A stretch of 20,430 nucleotides of DNA, from IMG/VR virus record IMGVR_UViG_3300008459_000532, positions 1 through 20,430 of that record. One strand, given 5' to 3'. The translations under genes were made by a program, and so were the position numbers. The DNA comes from a virus. Below the pieces are notes generated by a model, which searched no databases, was not told the origin of the DNA, and saw only the letters and a list, made by a program, of their open reading frames with translations. Below are positions 1 through 7,235 of the stretch, one piece after another (position 1 is the stretch's first letter; every line of letters begins with the position of its first letter).

Positions 1-72
1 AGCAGCGTTCACCTGATTCATTGTCCAGATGCCTGAGTATTGAACGCCTGATATTACTGTTGAGGAGGGCAT
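1..72 (-). CDS. Partial tail/virion protein, N-terminus only
   Basis: An ATG at 70-72 opens a frame that stays open to the window edge, giving 24 residues that begin MPSSTVISG and contain the stretch GIWTMNQVNAA. It is preceded by a good ribosome binding site (AGGAAACAAT then ATG) placed just past the stop of the RCC1-repeat gene. The Gly-Ile-Trp followed by a short polar helix is a pattern I associate with phage tail-fibre or glycine-rich virion proteins, but 24 residues cannot prove that. It continues the same minus-strand late operon, and its 3' end lies outside the window. Confidence 0.6.
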   Translation of the reverse strand, partial: MPSSTVISGVQYSGIWTMNQVNAA

Positions 73-80
73 ATTGTTTC

Positions 81-1217
81 CTAATACTTAAGAGCTACAC
101 AGAAATAAGTGCCCGCTGATGCAATAAGCCAAGTAGTCAGTGCTCCCACTTGTTTAGGGGAGGAGTAATTGGTTGTATTGCCTAAGCCTAATTGACCAGA
201 TATGCCTGCCCCCCAAGCGTACAAAGAGCCTGTTGATGTAGTCGCCATAGCCTGAGAAACACCAAAAGATACAGAACTCCACGTAGCAAGTGCCCCTATT
301 TGTTTAGGGGATGAATAACTAGTCGTGTTGCCTAAGCCTAATTGACCGCTGCTATTACTTCCCCAAGACCATAGTGCGCCGTCAGTTTTTACTGCGCTTG
401 AAGCGTTAGCACCACAAGTCACCTTAGACCACGTAGTTAACGCTCCAACTTGCATAGGGGATGAATAGCTAGTGGTGTTGCCTAACCCTAGCGCACTAGA
501 ACCTCCACTCCCCCACATCCATAGAGTGCCGTTGGTTTTGATTGCTGCGCCTACATAACTAGCCCCTGCAACGGTAGCCCAAGCAGTAAGTGCGCCTACT
601 TGCATTGGGGAGGAGTAGTAAGTGGTGTTACCCAAACCTAATTGCCCAGTGTTGTTAAGTCCCCATGTCCAAAGCGTACCGTCTGTTTTAACGGCAAGGC
701 ACATACTGGCTCCCCCGCCCGCAATACTTGCCCACGTAGTTAATGCGCCAACTTGTTTGGGAGAAGAATAATCAGTCGTATTACCTATACCAAGTTGACC
801 ATAAGTGTTTTGTCCCCAAGCCCATAAAGCGCCGCCTTTAATGGCAAGGGAGTGGTAATACCCAACAGCTACTTTAGACCACGTAGTAAGCGCGCCAACC
901 TGCTTGGGTGAGGAGTAGTAAGTGACGTTATTTAAACCTAGCTGCCCGTTGTTGTTATACCCCCACGCCCAAAGAGTGCCGTCGGTTTTAGTAGCTAAAC
1001 AATGGTAGTAACCGGCTGCAATAGTTGACCAAGTAGTAAGTGCGCCAATTTGTACCGGAGATGAGCGATTAGTTGAAGTGCCATCGCCTAGTTGACCAAG
1101 ATTATTTTTACCCCAGCTATACAACTCATAGGTAAAAGTCGTGACATTAGTCTGCGCCCCCAAAGCGTTAAACCCCGGCTTGACTATGCTACCTAGATTG
1201 TTATTCCGGATGCTCAT
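81..1217 (-). CDS. RCC1-repeat beta-propeller tail protein
   Basis: The 378-aa product has a short N-terminal segment (about residues 1-30) followed by seven repeats of about 49 residues. Each repeat has the RCC1 signature: aromatic-x-WG, then x4-GQLGLG, then SSPxQVGALTTW, ending near a small-residue strand and AxK. Seven repeats match the seven blades of the RCC1 propeller fold. RCC1 is best known from eukaryotic Ran exchange factor, but such repeats also occur in bacterial and phage surface proteins. Here the position at the end of the tail-gene run suggests a receptor-binding or decoration protein (inference). The start overlaps the upstream stop as TAATG. The blades are also similar at the DNA level with a period near 147 bp, so the gene could gain or lose blades by recombination. 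There is no export signal, as expected for a virion protein. Confidence 0.85.
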   Translation of the reverse strand: MSIRNNNLGSIVKPGFNALGAQTNVTTFTYELYSWGKNNLGQLGDGTSTNRSSPVQIGALTTWSTIAAGYYHCLATKTDGTLWAWGYNNNGQLGLNNVTYYSSPKQVGALTTWSKVAVGYYHSLAIKGGALWAWGQNTYGQLGIGNTTDYSSPKQVGALTTWASIAGGGASMCLAVKTDGTLWTWGLNNTGQLGLGNTTYYSSPMQVGALTAWATVAGASYVGAAIKTNGTLWMWGSGGSSALGLGNTTSYSSPMQVGALTTWSKVTCGANASSAVKTDGALWSWGSNSSGQLGLGNTTSYSSPKQIGALATWSSVSFGVSQAMATTSTGSLYAWGAGISGQLGLGNTTNYSSPKQVGALTTWLIASAGTYFCVALKY

Positions 1218-1594
1218 TACGCAGCGATGCTCTCATAACTGATCGTGTAAGTGATTCCGCTTGATGTGCCAGACGTAACTACAATGGAGCTATTCTCCAT
1301 CAGGTAGATCGCCGTTGTCTTGTCTACCGCTATCACCGAGGCACTCGCTGGCACTGAGATGGTAGAGATAACAGGGAAGTTCGTACCCGCACCAGCGGCT
1401 GCGTTGTTGATGGCTACCGTTGCGTTAACCGCCGAGGAGCCGTTGACGTTAGCGCAGACAATCTGGTTGATCTTAAAGACCAAGCCAGAAGATGCGGCAT
1501 TAGACAGCAGCGTGTTGGCCGTTGTGTTAGCAGGGGTAAGGTACGTTGTCGTACCGTAGATTGCGGTTACTGCGACTATATTTGGCGAAGCCAT
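1217..1594 (-). CDS. Small virion/tail protein, Ala/Ser/Thr/Val-rich
   Basis: The product has 125 residues and no cysteine-rich or catalytic motif. It is made of alternating small and hydrophobic residues (for example VVTSGTSSGITYTISYES near the C-terminus), which suggests an all-beta fold like that of tail-fibre or decoration domains. It starts at ATG with a strong AGGAG nine bases upstream, directly after the HNH endonuclease gene, and its stop overlaps the start of the RCC1 gene by one base (TAATG). The coupling suggests it is made together with the RCC1 protein and may be its partner or attachment domain; that is inference. I do not recognise a named family. Confidence 0.75.
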   Translation of the reverse strand: MASPNIVAVTAIYGTTTYLTPANTTANTLLSNAASSGLVFKINQIVCANVNGSSAVNATVAINNAAAGAGTNFPVISTISVPASASVIAVDKTTAIYLMENSSIVVTSGTSSGITYTISYESIAA

Positions 1595-1608
1595 TTGAGT
1601 TTCTCCTA

Positions 1609-2115
1609 TTATTGGGCGGCAAACGCGCCGTGGAATTTTTGACGCGCTTCATGGGCAACCAGTTCCGCAAGCTCAAAATCATCAAAATATCCGATGTGTT
1701 TGATTGCCCGCCTCACGCCTACATACACTTGCCATTTGCTAATACGTTTGTGCCACACAACGCCTTTTGCCCCAGATTTGTTATTCTTGAACAACCCGCG
1801 ATTTTGCATGTTTTCGCAACTATCAGCCACTCGAATATTTTCAACACGGTTGTCGAGCGAATTTTTATTGACGTGATCGACCTGCTCAGGCCACTGCCCG
1901 TAGTGCCACAAGTATACAAGTTTATGAACGCAGTAATGCTTTCCGGATATTTTAGTAATTAAGTATTTTTTGTCCGGCCTTTCTGCTCCACCCGTAGCAA
2001 TAGAACCTATTTCCCTGCCAATCTGACCAGCAGGGCCACCGACCGCCACTTTGCGAATCAGTGCGCCGTCTTCTCGGTAGTCAAAAAGCCTGCGGACTTC
2101 TTCCTGTGTAATCAC
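1609..2115 (-). CDS. HNH homing endonuclease with AP2-like domain
   Basis: The 168-aa product carries the HNH_3-type core around residues 62-105: VHKLVYLWHYG, then the VDH motif (79-81), then N83 and a DNRxENIR segment. It is followed by an AP2-like DNA-binding region (about 110-165) containing SGxKGVVWHK, W128 and IGYFDDxELA. This is the usual layout of free-standing phage homing endonucleases, which cut alleles lacking the gene and so spread by repair. The start is GTG, supported by AGGAG eight bases upstream; no better ATG is nearby. It sits between two tail genes and shares their strand, so it probably moved in as an intergenic insertion and is expressed by read-through from the late operon. 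Confidence 0.88.
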   Translation of the reverse strand: MITQEEVRRLFDYREDGALIRKVAVGGPAGQIGREIGSIATGGAERPDKKYLITKISGKHYCVHKLVYLWHYGQWPEQVDHVNKNSLDNRVENIRVADSCENMQNRGLFKNNKSGAKGVVWHKRISKWQVYVGVRRAIKHIGYFDDFELAELVAHEARQKFHGAFAAQ

Positions 2116-2126
2116 GGGGTAGTCTC

Positions 2127-2858
2127 CTACAAACCAAAAATTAACGAGAAAGCGATGGCTTGGCCTACGGAGGCTCCACTCGCTGCTGGGGTTGCAAACG
2201 CTGGTGCGCCACCTGTTGTTGCTGTTAGAACCTGACCAGTGGTGCCTGCTGCTGTTGCTACAGGGACCGCCCCTGCACCGCCGCCGTACACAACGCCATA
2301 CTGCGTAAGCAAAGCCGATGAGGCCAGCGTTCCTGATGCTGTGTATGCAAGGACACCGCCAGAAGTGCCTGAAGCTAAGTTCGTGCCGCCGTTGGCAACT
2401 GGGAGGATACCCGTAACACCAGAAACCAAACTCACCGTGGGGTTTGCCAGCGTGACCGCTGCGCCAGCGCCAGCGCCATCCGTTACTATCATCGCCTTTG
2501 TGCCGGTGGCAATGGTTATCGTAGCACCAGAGCCCTGAGCAATCGCAATTGACTGACTGCCGCTCGTAGCGTTCTCAATGATCCAGACCTTGGATACCGT
2601 GTTCGGCCCCAGTGTAACGGTACGCGTTACAGTCAAGGACACTGCAGAGGTGATCTTCAGGTACAGCGAGCGCGTACCGTCAGCCGTTGCATCCGGCATC
2701 GTGAAGGTTTCATTGGCGTCAGCGGCCATCTGCTTGGTGCCAAGGCTAAACGCATCAGCGATCAGAGACAGGTTGGTGTTGGTGCTGGTGCCCCATGTGC
2801 CGTCTTCGTCCCCCGTGGTTATCTCTTTTAGTCGGAGGTCATTTACGTATGATGCCAT
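2127..2858 (-). CDS. Tail fibre-like structural protein
   Basis: The 243-aa product begins MASYVNDLRLKEITTGDEDGTWG, a beginning shared with many phage fibre or virion proteins that I recognise from environmental phages. The middle is beta-rich, and residues near 150-165 read GVTGILPVANGGTNLASG, a motif common in the shafts of phage tail fibres. The C-terminal third is Gly/Ala/Thr-rich and of low complexity. There is a clear AGGAG site before the ATG. It lies between the 11-repeat protein and the HNH gene in the tail-gene cluster. It probably contributes to a fibre or its attachment; the exact role is not shown by the sequence. Confidence 0.78.
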   Translation of the reverse strand: MASYVNDLRLKEITTGDEDGTWGTSTNTNLSLIADAFSLGTKQMAADANETFTMPDATADGTRSLYLKITSAVSLTVTRTVTLGPNTVSKVWIIENATSGSQSIAIAQGSGATITIATGTKAMIVTDGAGAGAAVTLANPTVSLVSGVTGILPVANGGTNLASGTSGGVLAYTASGTLASSALLTQYGVVYGGGAGAVPVATAAGTTGQVLTATTGGAPAFATPAASGASVGQAIAFSLIFGL

Positions 2859-2868
2859 GTTTTAGCTC

Positions 2869-3732
2869 CTAAGCCGCTTTATCTACGCTGACCCATGTGG
2901 GGGTCTGAGCGTCGTTTATGTTACCCCAATTCGGTGTCTGTGTATCGTTGACATTTGTCCATCCAGCTATTCTAACGGTACCTACCGCGCCTACACCAGC
3001 TACTCCGGTTGGTATAACGGCATCGTCAACCGATATGACTACACCACCTACAGCCCCAGTCCCAGCTACGCCCGTAACAGCCTTTCTAACCAGCGGCACT
3101 ACGTTTTGGACCGCACCCGTGCCAACCACTCCGGTCACTGCGACATCGGTATCGTACGCAGGGGTAACAGTGCCTATCTCGCCGTCACCTTCAACCCCGG
3201 CAAACACCGGGGAAAGCGACACACCCGCCGCTTCAACCGCGCCAGTGCCCTCAACGCCGGTTACTGCAAACGTAATGCGTGGGACTGCGCTGCCTATCTG
3301 TCCAGTGCCTTCAACACCTACGGGGATAAAGATAGCCGCTATAACTAGGTCTACGGTGCCTACTGCGCCTGTACCTTGCACCCCTACAGGGATGACGATG
3401 TCATCAACCTGTACTTCAAACCCGCCCATCTCTCCAACGCCTTGTACGCTAGCAGAGACGATTGCTACTCGGGTTAGTACGGTGCCTACTGCGCCTGCGC
3501 CTTCAACACCTACGGGGATAACAGAATCATTTACTGCAGTTACAACGTCCCCAACGGAACCAGTACCCGCTACGCCTGTAACACCAATATTGGCGTCATA
3601 GATAAGCGCAACGGTACCAACTGCACCAGTACCTTGAACACCGTCCACCACATAGGCAGGAGCGATGCCCCCGAAGCCATTAAAGCCCCAAGCGCCTTCG
3701 CCCCAACCTTTATTGTAGGTGGTCGCGCCCAT
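2869..3732 (-). CDS. Virion protein with 11 short GVxGxGxVG repeats
   Basis: The 287-aa product starts with a Gly/Trp-rich head (GWGEGAWGFNGFGG). It is then built from about eleven repeats of 20-22 residues with the core GVxGxGAVGxV, each followed by a more variable hydrophobic stretch and often IPVG or AVTG. The last 35 residues hold a second small repeat, W-x2-(V/I)ND-x-QTP-x-W. The regular spacing suggests a beta-helical or stacked-strand shaft. Similar repeat proteins occur next to neck and fibre genes in aquatic phages, and a tail-shaft or decoration role is inferred. The start follows GAGATAGCTC, eight bases beyond the upstream stop. Confidence 0.75.
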   Translation of the reverse strand: MGATTYNKGWGEGAWGFNGFGGIAPAYVVDGVQGTGAVGTVALIYDANIGVTGVAGTGSVGDVVTAVNDSVIPVGVEGAGAVGTVLTRVAIVSASVQGVGEMGGFEVQVDDIVIPVGVQGTGAVGTVDLVIAAIFIPVGVEGTGQIGSAVPRITFAVTGVEGTGAVEAAGVSLSPVFAGVEGDGEIGTVTPAYDTDVAVTGVVGTGAVQNVVPLVRKAVTGVAGTGAVGGVVISVDDAVIPTGVAGVGAVGTVRIAGWTNVNDTQTPNWGNINDAQTPTWVSVDKAA

Positions 3733-3740
3733 GAGCTATC

Positions 3741-4196
3741 TCACGCAATACGGATAATTGCAGTAGCTGCAGCGGCTGCAGGCATTTGAATCTGGAAATC
3801 ACCGGAACTCACGGTCTGGTCGCCGCCAAAACTCAGCACCGCGCACGCAGAGTTTGAGTTGTTGGTGTTGTAAATCATCGCCCCGCAAGTTGTGAACGAC
3901 GCGCTTGACCATGTGGTGTCAGCAAAGTCCGTAATAGCCGTAGTGCTGTCAGCAGTAGGAGTGACGTTAGTGAGCGTGTTGCCGCCCGCCGAGTACCCTG
4001 TGCCGCTAGCCTCATCGGTGTTGCCGGTAATGTTGGAGTAGTTTGTGCTCGCCGCTCCGTACGTGCCGGTGCCTGCCGCAGCAGATTTAAGCAGCGCGAT
4101 CTTGAACACATCCGCGCCGTTGGTGAAGTCGTGAAGACCCTTGAGCAGCTCAACTTTAAAGCTGGTGGGCATTGCGGTAGTGACGGTAATAGCCAT
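3741..4196 (-). CDS. Phage structural protein (Ser/Thr/Ala-rich)
   Basis: The 151-aa product opens with MAITVTTAMPTSFKVELLKGLHDF and contains the segment DVFKIALLKSAAA, which I associate with a conserved but unnamed phage structural family. The rest is rich in Thr, Ser, Asn and Ala with predicted strands, and the C-terminus ends in an Ala-rich strand. The start has GGAGAGTTAAC before ATG. The upstream stop lies one base away (stop at 4198), so the pair is probably coupled. A tail or decoration role is inferred from position between the adaptor and fibre genes. Confidence 0.75.
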   Translation of the reverse strand: MAITVTTAMPTSFKVELLKGLHDFTNGADVFKIALLKSAAAGTGTYGAASTNYSNITGNTDEASGTGYSAGGNTLTNVTPTADSTTAITDFADTTWSSASFTTCGAMIYNTNNSNSACAVLSFGGDQTVSSGDFQIQMPAAAAATAIIRIA

Positions 4197-4197
4197 G

Positions 4198-4485
4198 TTA
4201 ACTCTCCAGTAATTTCACAAGTTCCGGGTGCCCAGCGGCGCGGAATCTATTTGCCAACGTAGTGTGATTAGACCGCACCGCTTGTTTCATGTAGTGTACT
4301 AACACCCCACGAATATCATTTTTGAACGCTTCCGCTTGATCGCGGATGACAGGGTGGCAGTTACCGCCTACCGAGATTATCTTGTTCAGCGCCTGCTCGG
4401 CTACTTCTTCAGGAGTAAAGCCTCGCCCAGACACCAGCGTTGCCTTGATCTCTCCTATTTCCCCACCACCCAACGCGCTAAGCAT
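4198..4485 (-). CDS. Small conserved phage protein in neck region
   Basis: The 95-aa protein is mostly helical. The sequence GRGFTPEEVAEQALNKIISVG is followed by a segment with H50 and HYMKQAVRSNHTTL. I recognise the pattern from environmental phage genomes but know no function. Its ATG overlaps the end of the adaptor gene by eight bases (ATGCTTAG), and GAGGAAG lies about ten bases upstream within that gene, which suggests translational coupling. It may be a chaperone or a small connector component made in step with the adaptor (inference). Confidence 0.72.
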   Translation of the reverse strand: MLSALGGGEIGEIKATLVSGRGFTPEEVAEQALNKIISVGGNCHPVIRDQAEAFKNDIRGVLVHYMKQAVRSNHTTLANRFRAAGHPELVKLLES

Positions 4486-5113
4486 TGCCGGTCTTCCTCT
4501 TTATCTGGCCGTCGCGGTATGCGTCTCCACGCAGTTTACCGTCACCCACTTGAATAAGCAAAGTGAGTGCCTGTACGTACAACTTCTCATACAGCGCCAC
4601 CATATCAACCTCACCCTTCTGGAATCGGATCGCTTCAACCAGTGCACCATTAAGCAGTGCGGAGTCAAACTCCTCGCCAAGCCAAGTAGTACCCGCCGTA
4701 ACAATCGACTCTGGGTAGTACGAGAAGTGAATCTCAGAACTGTAACTGGCATCAGGGGTCGGGCCAAGTATGAACGAGTTCTGGTCAAACACCGCGTAAT
4801 ACTTAGGCTTAGCTGTATCGGTAGGGGTGGGGTACGCCTCGCGTATGAAGTTCACGTCTTTGTTTATTAAAAATTCATAGCTGCCGTTGGCGGCAATTAC
4901 GGCCAAAGAGTAGACGTACAGCATACCCGTTGGCATCGTCAGGTACTTATTGCCAGAGGTCATCGACCCCGTTTGATTCTTACGAAACGCAGGCAGGTCT
5001 ACTGTGGTGTAGATTTTCTGTTCGGCCTGCTGCGTAAACATGGCGAGCTGACCTGCTGTAAACGTCTGTTCGCAGATGTCTTCTATATTTGTCGTCAGTT
5101 CGCTGTAGTTCAC
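4478..5113 (-). CDS. Head-tail adaptor protein (SU10-adaptor-like)
   Basis: The 211-aa product begins MNYSELTTNIEDICEQTF and contains FTQQAEQKIYTTVDLPAFRKN, a proline-ended segment PTGMLYVYSLAV, and a C-terminal helical part (LVEAIRFQKGEVDMVALYEKLY). This order, with an N-terminal helical bundle, a central beta insertion (YEFLINKDVNFIRE) and C-terminal helices, resembles phage adaptor proteins of the kind named after phage SU10, which bind under the portal ring. The start is GTG, chosen because a very strong site (AGGGGGTGA) lies five bases upstream; the nearest ATGs would cut the conserved N-terminus. Assignment is from memory of the family, not a search. Confidence 0.75.
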   Translation of the reverse strand: MNYSELTTNIEDICEQTFTAGQLAMFTQQAEQKIYTTVDLPAFRKNQTGSMTSGNKYLTMPTGMLYVYSLAVIAANGSYEFLINKDVNFIREAYPTPTDTAKPKYYAVFDQNSFILGPTPDASYSSEIHFSYYPESIVTAGTTWLGEEFDSALLNGALVEAIRFQKGEVDMVALYEKLYVQALTLLIQVGDGKLRGDAYRDGQIKRKTGNA

Positions 5114-5123
5114 AGATCACCCC

Positions 5124-5291
5124 CTACGCCATCGGCCCACGGGCCATTGTGCCTTTGGTTGCCGCGCCATTGCCACGGGTTACATACCCAGTGGTTTTTA
5201 CCCCGGTGGACAGGTTTACGGTTTCAACTTTATACACTGAGGGTGTTGCGGGCATCACTACAACTTTGGGGCCATTGCCACTAGTCTTCAT
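5124..5291 (-). CDS. 55-aa basic phage protein
   Basis: A short frame begins at ATG 5289-5291 and reads MKTSGNGPKVVVMPATPSVY through to ARGPMA before a TAG at 5124-5126. It is preceded by a good site (AGGAGATAGGTT then ATG). It fills the gap between the adaptor gene and the CxxC protein exactly, with about ten bases on either side, which supports it as real. The product is Gly/Thr/Lys-rich with no hydrophobic core typical of an enzyme. I recall similar small proteins ending in ATKGxxARGPMA next to adaptor genes in environmental phages; function unknown. Confidence 0.72.
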   Translation of the reverse strand: MKTSGNGPKVVVMPATPSVYKVETVNLSTGVKTTGYVTRGNGAATKGTMARGPMA

Positions 5292-5301
5292 AACCTATCT
5301 C

Positions 5302-5613
5302 CTAGAATATTACTATTTTTACGTACCCTACGGTACCACCGGCGTGCACGCCCAATACTGGAAGGATCAACGCACGTTCTTGCGGGAACTCACTAAAATC
5401 GGGTCTTGGATTTCTAAGCGCTTGCGGATCATCCACTGGGAACTCGCCAAGGTGCAGCTGCGGGTGATCGGGATTCCAGCACTCGGGGCACGCGCGCACG
5501 TTTGTGTTTCTGCCTTTAACAATCAACTCCCGAAGCTCTCGGAGTTTGTACGGGAACCCGCACACGTCGCACAGCGATAGCGCTTTTTGACTGGAAGCAA
5601 ACCGGTTGCTCAT
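5302..5613 (-). CDS. Phage protein with paired CxxC motifs
   Basis: The 103-aa product has C15-x2-C18 (CDVCGFPY) and C42-x2-C45 (CPECWN), the spacing of a rubredoxin-like or treble-clef zinc site. A conserved-looking tail follows with HLGEFPVDDPQALRNPRPD. Such a small zinc-binding protein in a neck/tail cluster is probably structural, stabilised by metal, rather than a DNA-binding regulator, but this is inference. The start is supported by CGAGGTAGCG before ATG, and this site overlaps the stop of the upstream gene. The C-terminal GGTVGYVKIVIF suggests a closing beta hairpin. Confidence 0.75.
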   Translation of the reverse strand: MSNRFASSQKALSLCDVCGFPYKLRELRELIVKGRNTNVRACPECWNPDHPQLHLGEFPVDDPQALRNPRPDFSEFPQERALILPVLGVHAGGTVGYVKIVIF

Positions 5614-5615
5614 CG

Positions 5616-6320
5616 CTACCTCGTATAATACATGCGCGGAACAAAGCGAACCGGGGCTTTCTCACGGTCCTCGCCGCCAGCCAGCTCAAACTGTCTCTCA
5701 TATTCCGCTTGAATCATCGGCACTCGGGGCATCAGCGCGGGGTCTTTCTGCGCTATGTAATAGGCAAGCCCTGCAACCAGCGCCGGTAAGAACCTGAAGT
5801 TCACATCCGGTGTCTGTATCCCGCTTCCCGCGTCCTCAATCCTGCGCATACGCCAGTACTTTATTATGTAGTACGGGGCGTTAATGGTGCCTTGGTCTGG
5901 AACAGGCCACACCGTAACGACTGGGTTCTCTTGCCCCCGGTCAATATACAGCTGAATCGGCCTACCTTGGGTAAGCTTGTTGGGGATAGTCGAGTACGTG
6001 GAGACGCTTATTCTGGAGATGTTCAGGTCTGACTGCGTAGACGCACTGCCCGCACCGGTGCGCACGACGTGCTCCAGCAGGTCTATGGTATCTGCCGGTA
6101 AGTTGTAAGACGCGACACCCTGACCTAGATTGATGGTGCCTTCTTCAATCGTCCACATGTTAATGCCGCGGTTCTGCCACTCAATGGTCAGCAGATTCAT
6201 GGATCGACGCGCGGTACGAAGATCGTAACCAGAGCGCATCTCACGCCCAGCCCGCTCCCATGCTTCTTCTGCAATCTCGGTGAAGTCTAGGTTGAACGAT
6301 GTTGTGCCCGAAGTTGCCAT
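5616..6320 (-). CDS. Neck / tail-tube-type protein
   Basis: The 234-aa product opens FNLDFTEIAEEAWERAGREMRSGYDLRTARRSMNLLTIEWQNRGINMW. An N-terminal helical half of this type, followed by a beta part (IQLYIDRGQENPVVTVWPVPD) and a C-terminal helix (PALVAGLAYYIAQ), resembles short-tailed phage gatekeeper, adaptor or tubular proteins that bind under the portal. I recognise the N-terminal signature from many environmental podovirus-like genomes, where it is usually labelled a hypothetical or structural protein. The ribosome binding site is weak (AAGAGACT). It is flanked by the Cys-rich and CxxC genes in the neck cluster. Confidence 0.72.
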   Translation of the reverse strand: MATSGTTSFNLDFTEIAEEAWERAGREMRSGYDLRTARRSMNLLTIEWQNRGINMWTIEEGTINLGQGVASYNLPADTIDLLEHVVRTGAGSASTQSDLNISRISVSTYSTIPNKLTQGRPIQLYIDRGQENPVVTVWPVPDQGTINAPYYIIKYWRMRRIEDAGSGIQTPDVNFRFLPALVAGLAYYIAQKDPALMPRVPMIQAEYERQFELAGGEDREKAPVRFVPRMYYTR

Positions 6321-6330
6321 AGTTAGTCTC

Positions 6331-6780
6331 TTACGTTACAGGTCCGCCGAACAACCAAGCATCGCAGGTTCTAGCCCCCGCGCACTTAAAGTGAAACAGC
6401 TGGCAATACCCCAAGTTTGCAGCATCGCTAACTATTTTAGCATTTTTAGTCTCTGGGGTGTCCCCCTTTCCAGCCTCATGGCCTGACAGCCCCGACTCTA
6501 TACAACCCATCATCATGGGCGTCTGGACAAATGCCGCGCAGTTCCCGCAGCGGGCTGTCTTAGTTTCTTCGGGGCTTATCCCCCACATCTCACCTAACCG
6601 GTCCCAGAAATCAGAGTTATCTTCGTCCGGGTTGAGTGGCCCGTACCCGTACTCTTCAATGGCGTGGTTCCTGTTTTTCAGGTTCACCTCTACATCTAGC
6701 GTAGCCACGGGACATGAGGTCGGGTCTTTGTACCCCTTGACCAGTGCCGTTCCACGCTTGGACGTTTTTCTTTCCGCCAT
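6331..6780 (-). CDS. Cysteine-rich protein, possible Fe-S or metal-binding
   Basis: The 149-aa product has seven cysteines. One lies in SCPV near residue 23, then RCGNC near 78-81, GC near 93, GYCQLFHFKC near 123-130 and RTCDAW near 137. A C-x2-C pair, later single cysteines and a final C-x-A-W followed by GG recall high-potential iron-sulfur proteins, but the spacing is not standard and I assign this only tentatively. A structural zinc protein is the main alternative. The start has GAGGAAAAAGTA before ATG and overlaps the upstream stop as TAATG. It is placed between the small basic proteins and the neck genes, so it is probably made late. Confidence 0.72.
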   Translation of the reverse strand: MAERKTSKRGTALVKGYKDPTSCPVATLDVEVNLKNRNHAIEEYGYGPLNPDEDNSDFWDRLGEMWGISPEETKTARCGNCAAFVQTPMMMGCIESGLSGHEAGKGDTPETKNAKIVSDAANLGYCQLFHFKCAGARTCDAWLFGGPVT

Positions 6781-7055
6781 TACTTTTTCCTCTTCAGCGG
6801 ATCAACCCGTTTAGGCGCTCCGGCAGGCTGACCTAAACTCTTCTTCTGGGCTATGCGCGAACTTTTTTCCGCAGAAGTCATTTCACTTGAGGTCTTCGGA
6901 GTTTTCTCGGAGACCCGCTTGCTCGGTCTACAGTAAGGCGTGCCGCGTTTTTCACCTTCTTGGCGACCGCACGCTTTGCCAGTGCGGACGTCTTTCCAGT
7001 CCTCTTTGAACCAGCGTTTTAGCGACGCACCTTTCTCAGTTTTCCGGATGGCCAT
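6780..7055 (-). CDS. Small basic protein (DUF5872-like)
   Basis: The start chosen is ATG at 7053-7055, which gives 91 aa beginning MAIRKTEKGASLKRWFKEDW. A GTG 36 bases upstream is in frame but lies inside the preceding gene and has no site, whereas the ATG follows a GGGGG run. The motif KRWFKEDWKDVRTGKACGR followed by GTPYCRPSKR, with two conserved-looking cysteines, matches a family I remember as DUF5872. The C-terminal half is Lys/Ser/Pro-rich and looks disordered. It is strongly basic, so nucleic-acid contact inside the virion is possible (inference). Confidence 0.72.
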   Translation of the reverse strand: MAIRKTEKGASLKRWFKEDWKDVRTGKACGRQEGEKRGTPYCRPSKRVSEKTPKTSSEMTSAEKSSRIAQKKSLGQPAGAPKRVDPLKRKK

Positions 7056-7056
7056 T

Positions 7057-7230
7057 TTAGCCCCCGCGCTTACGGCATTTGGCAATGGCACCAGAGGCGT
7101 ACGCTGATGGAAAAACTTTGTACGACGCTTTCACCTTATGGTAGCAGGCGTCTTTAACGGTTCCGCCTTTTTTAAAGGCAGGCCCGGGCAGCTTAGTGGG
7201 GGCCACAGCCCCCATCCCGCGACAAGGCAT
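7057..7230 (-). CDS. 57-aa basic phage protein
   Basis: A frame from ATG 7228-7230 to TAA 7057-7059 encodes MPCRGMGAVAPTKLPGPAFK, then KKGGTVKDACYHKVKASYKVFPS and a C-terminal CRKRGG. The segment CYHKVKxxYKVFPSAYASGAIAKCRK is a pattern I know from environmental phages, and it explains the region between two other small basic genes. The stop lies one base before the start of the DUF5872-like gene. The ribosome binding site is weak (GGATGG), so translation may depend on coupling. Three cysteines and many lysines are present; function unknown. Confidence 0.72.
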   Translation of the reverse strand: MPCRGMGAVAPTKLPGPAFKKGGTVKDACYHKVKASYKVFPSAYASGAIAKCRKRGG

Positions 7231-7235
7231 CACGA

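Noticed and set aside
81-1217. Regular DNA repeats, considered as a CRISPR array
   Set aside because: The period is about 147 bp, the repeats are imperfect and lie wholly within one reading frame with RCC1 protein repeats.
2918-3601. Plus-strand 227-codon frame
   Set aside because: It is the shadow of the 11-repeat protein on the opposite strand. Repetitive, stop-poor DNA explains its length.
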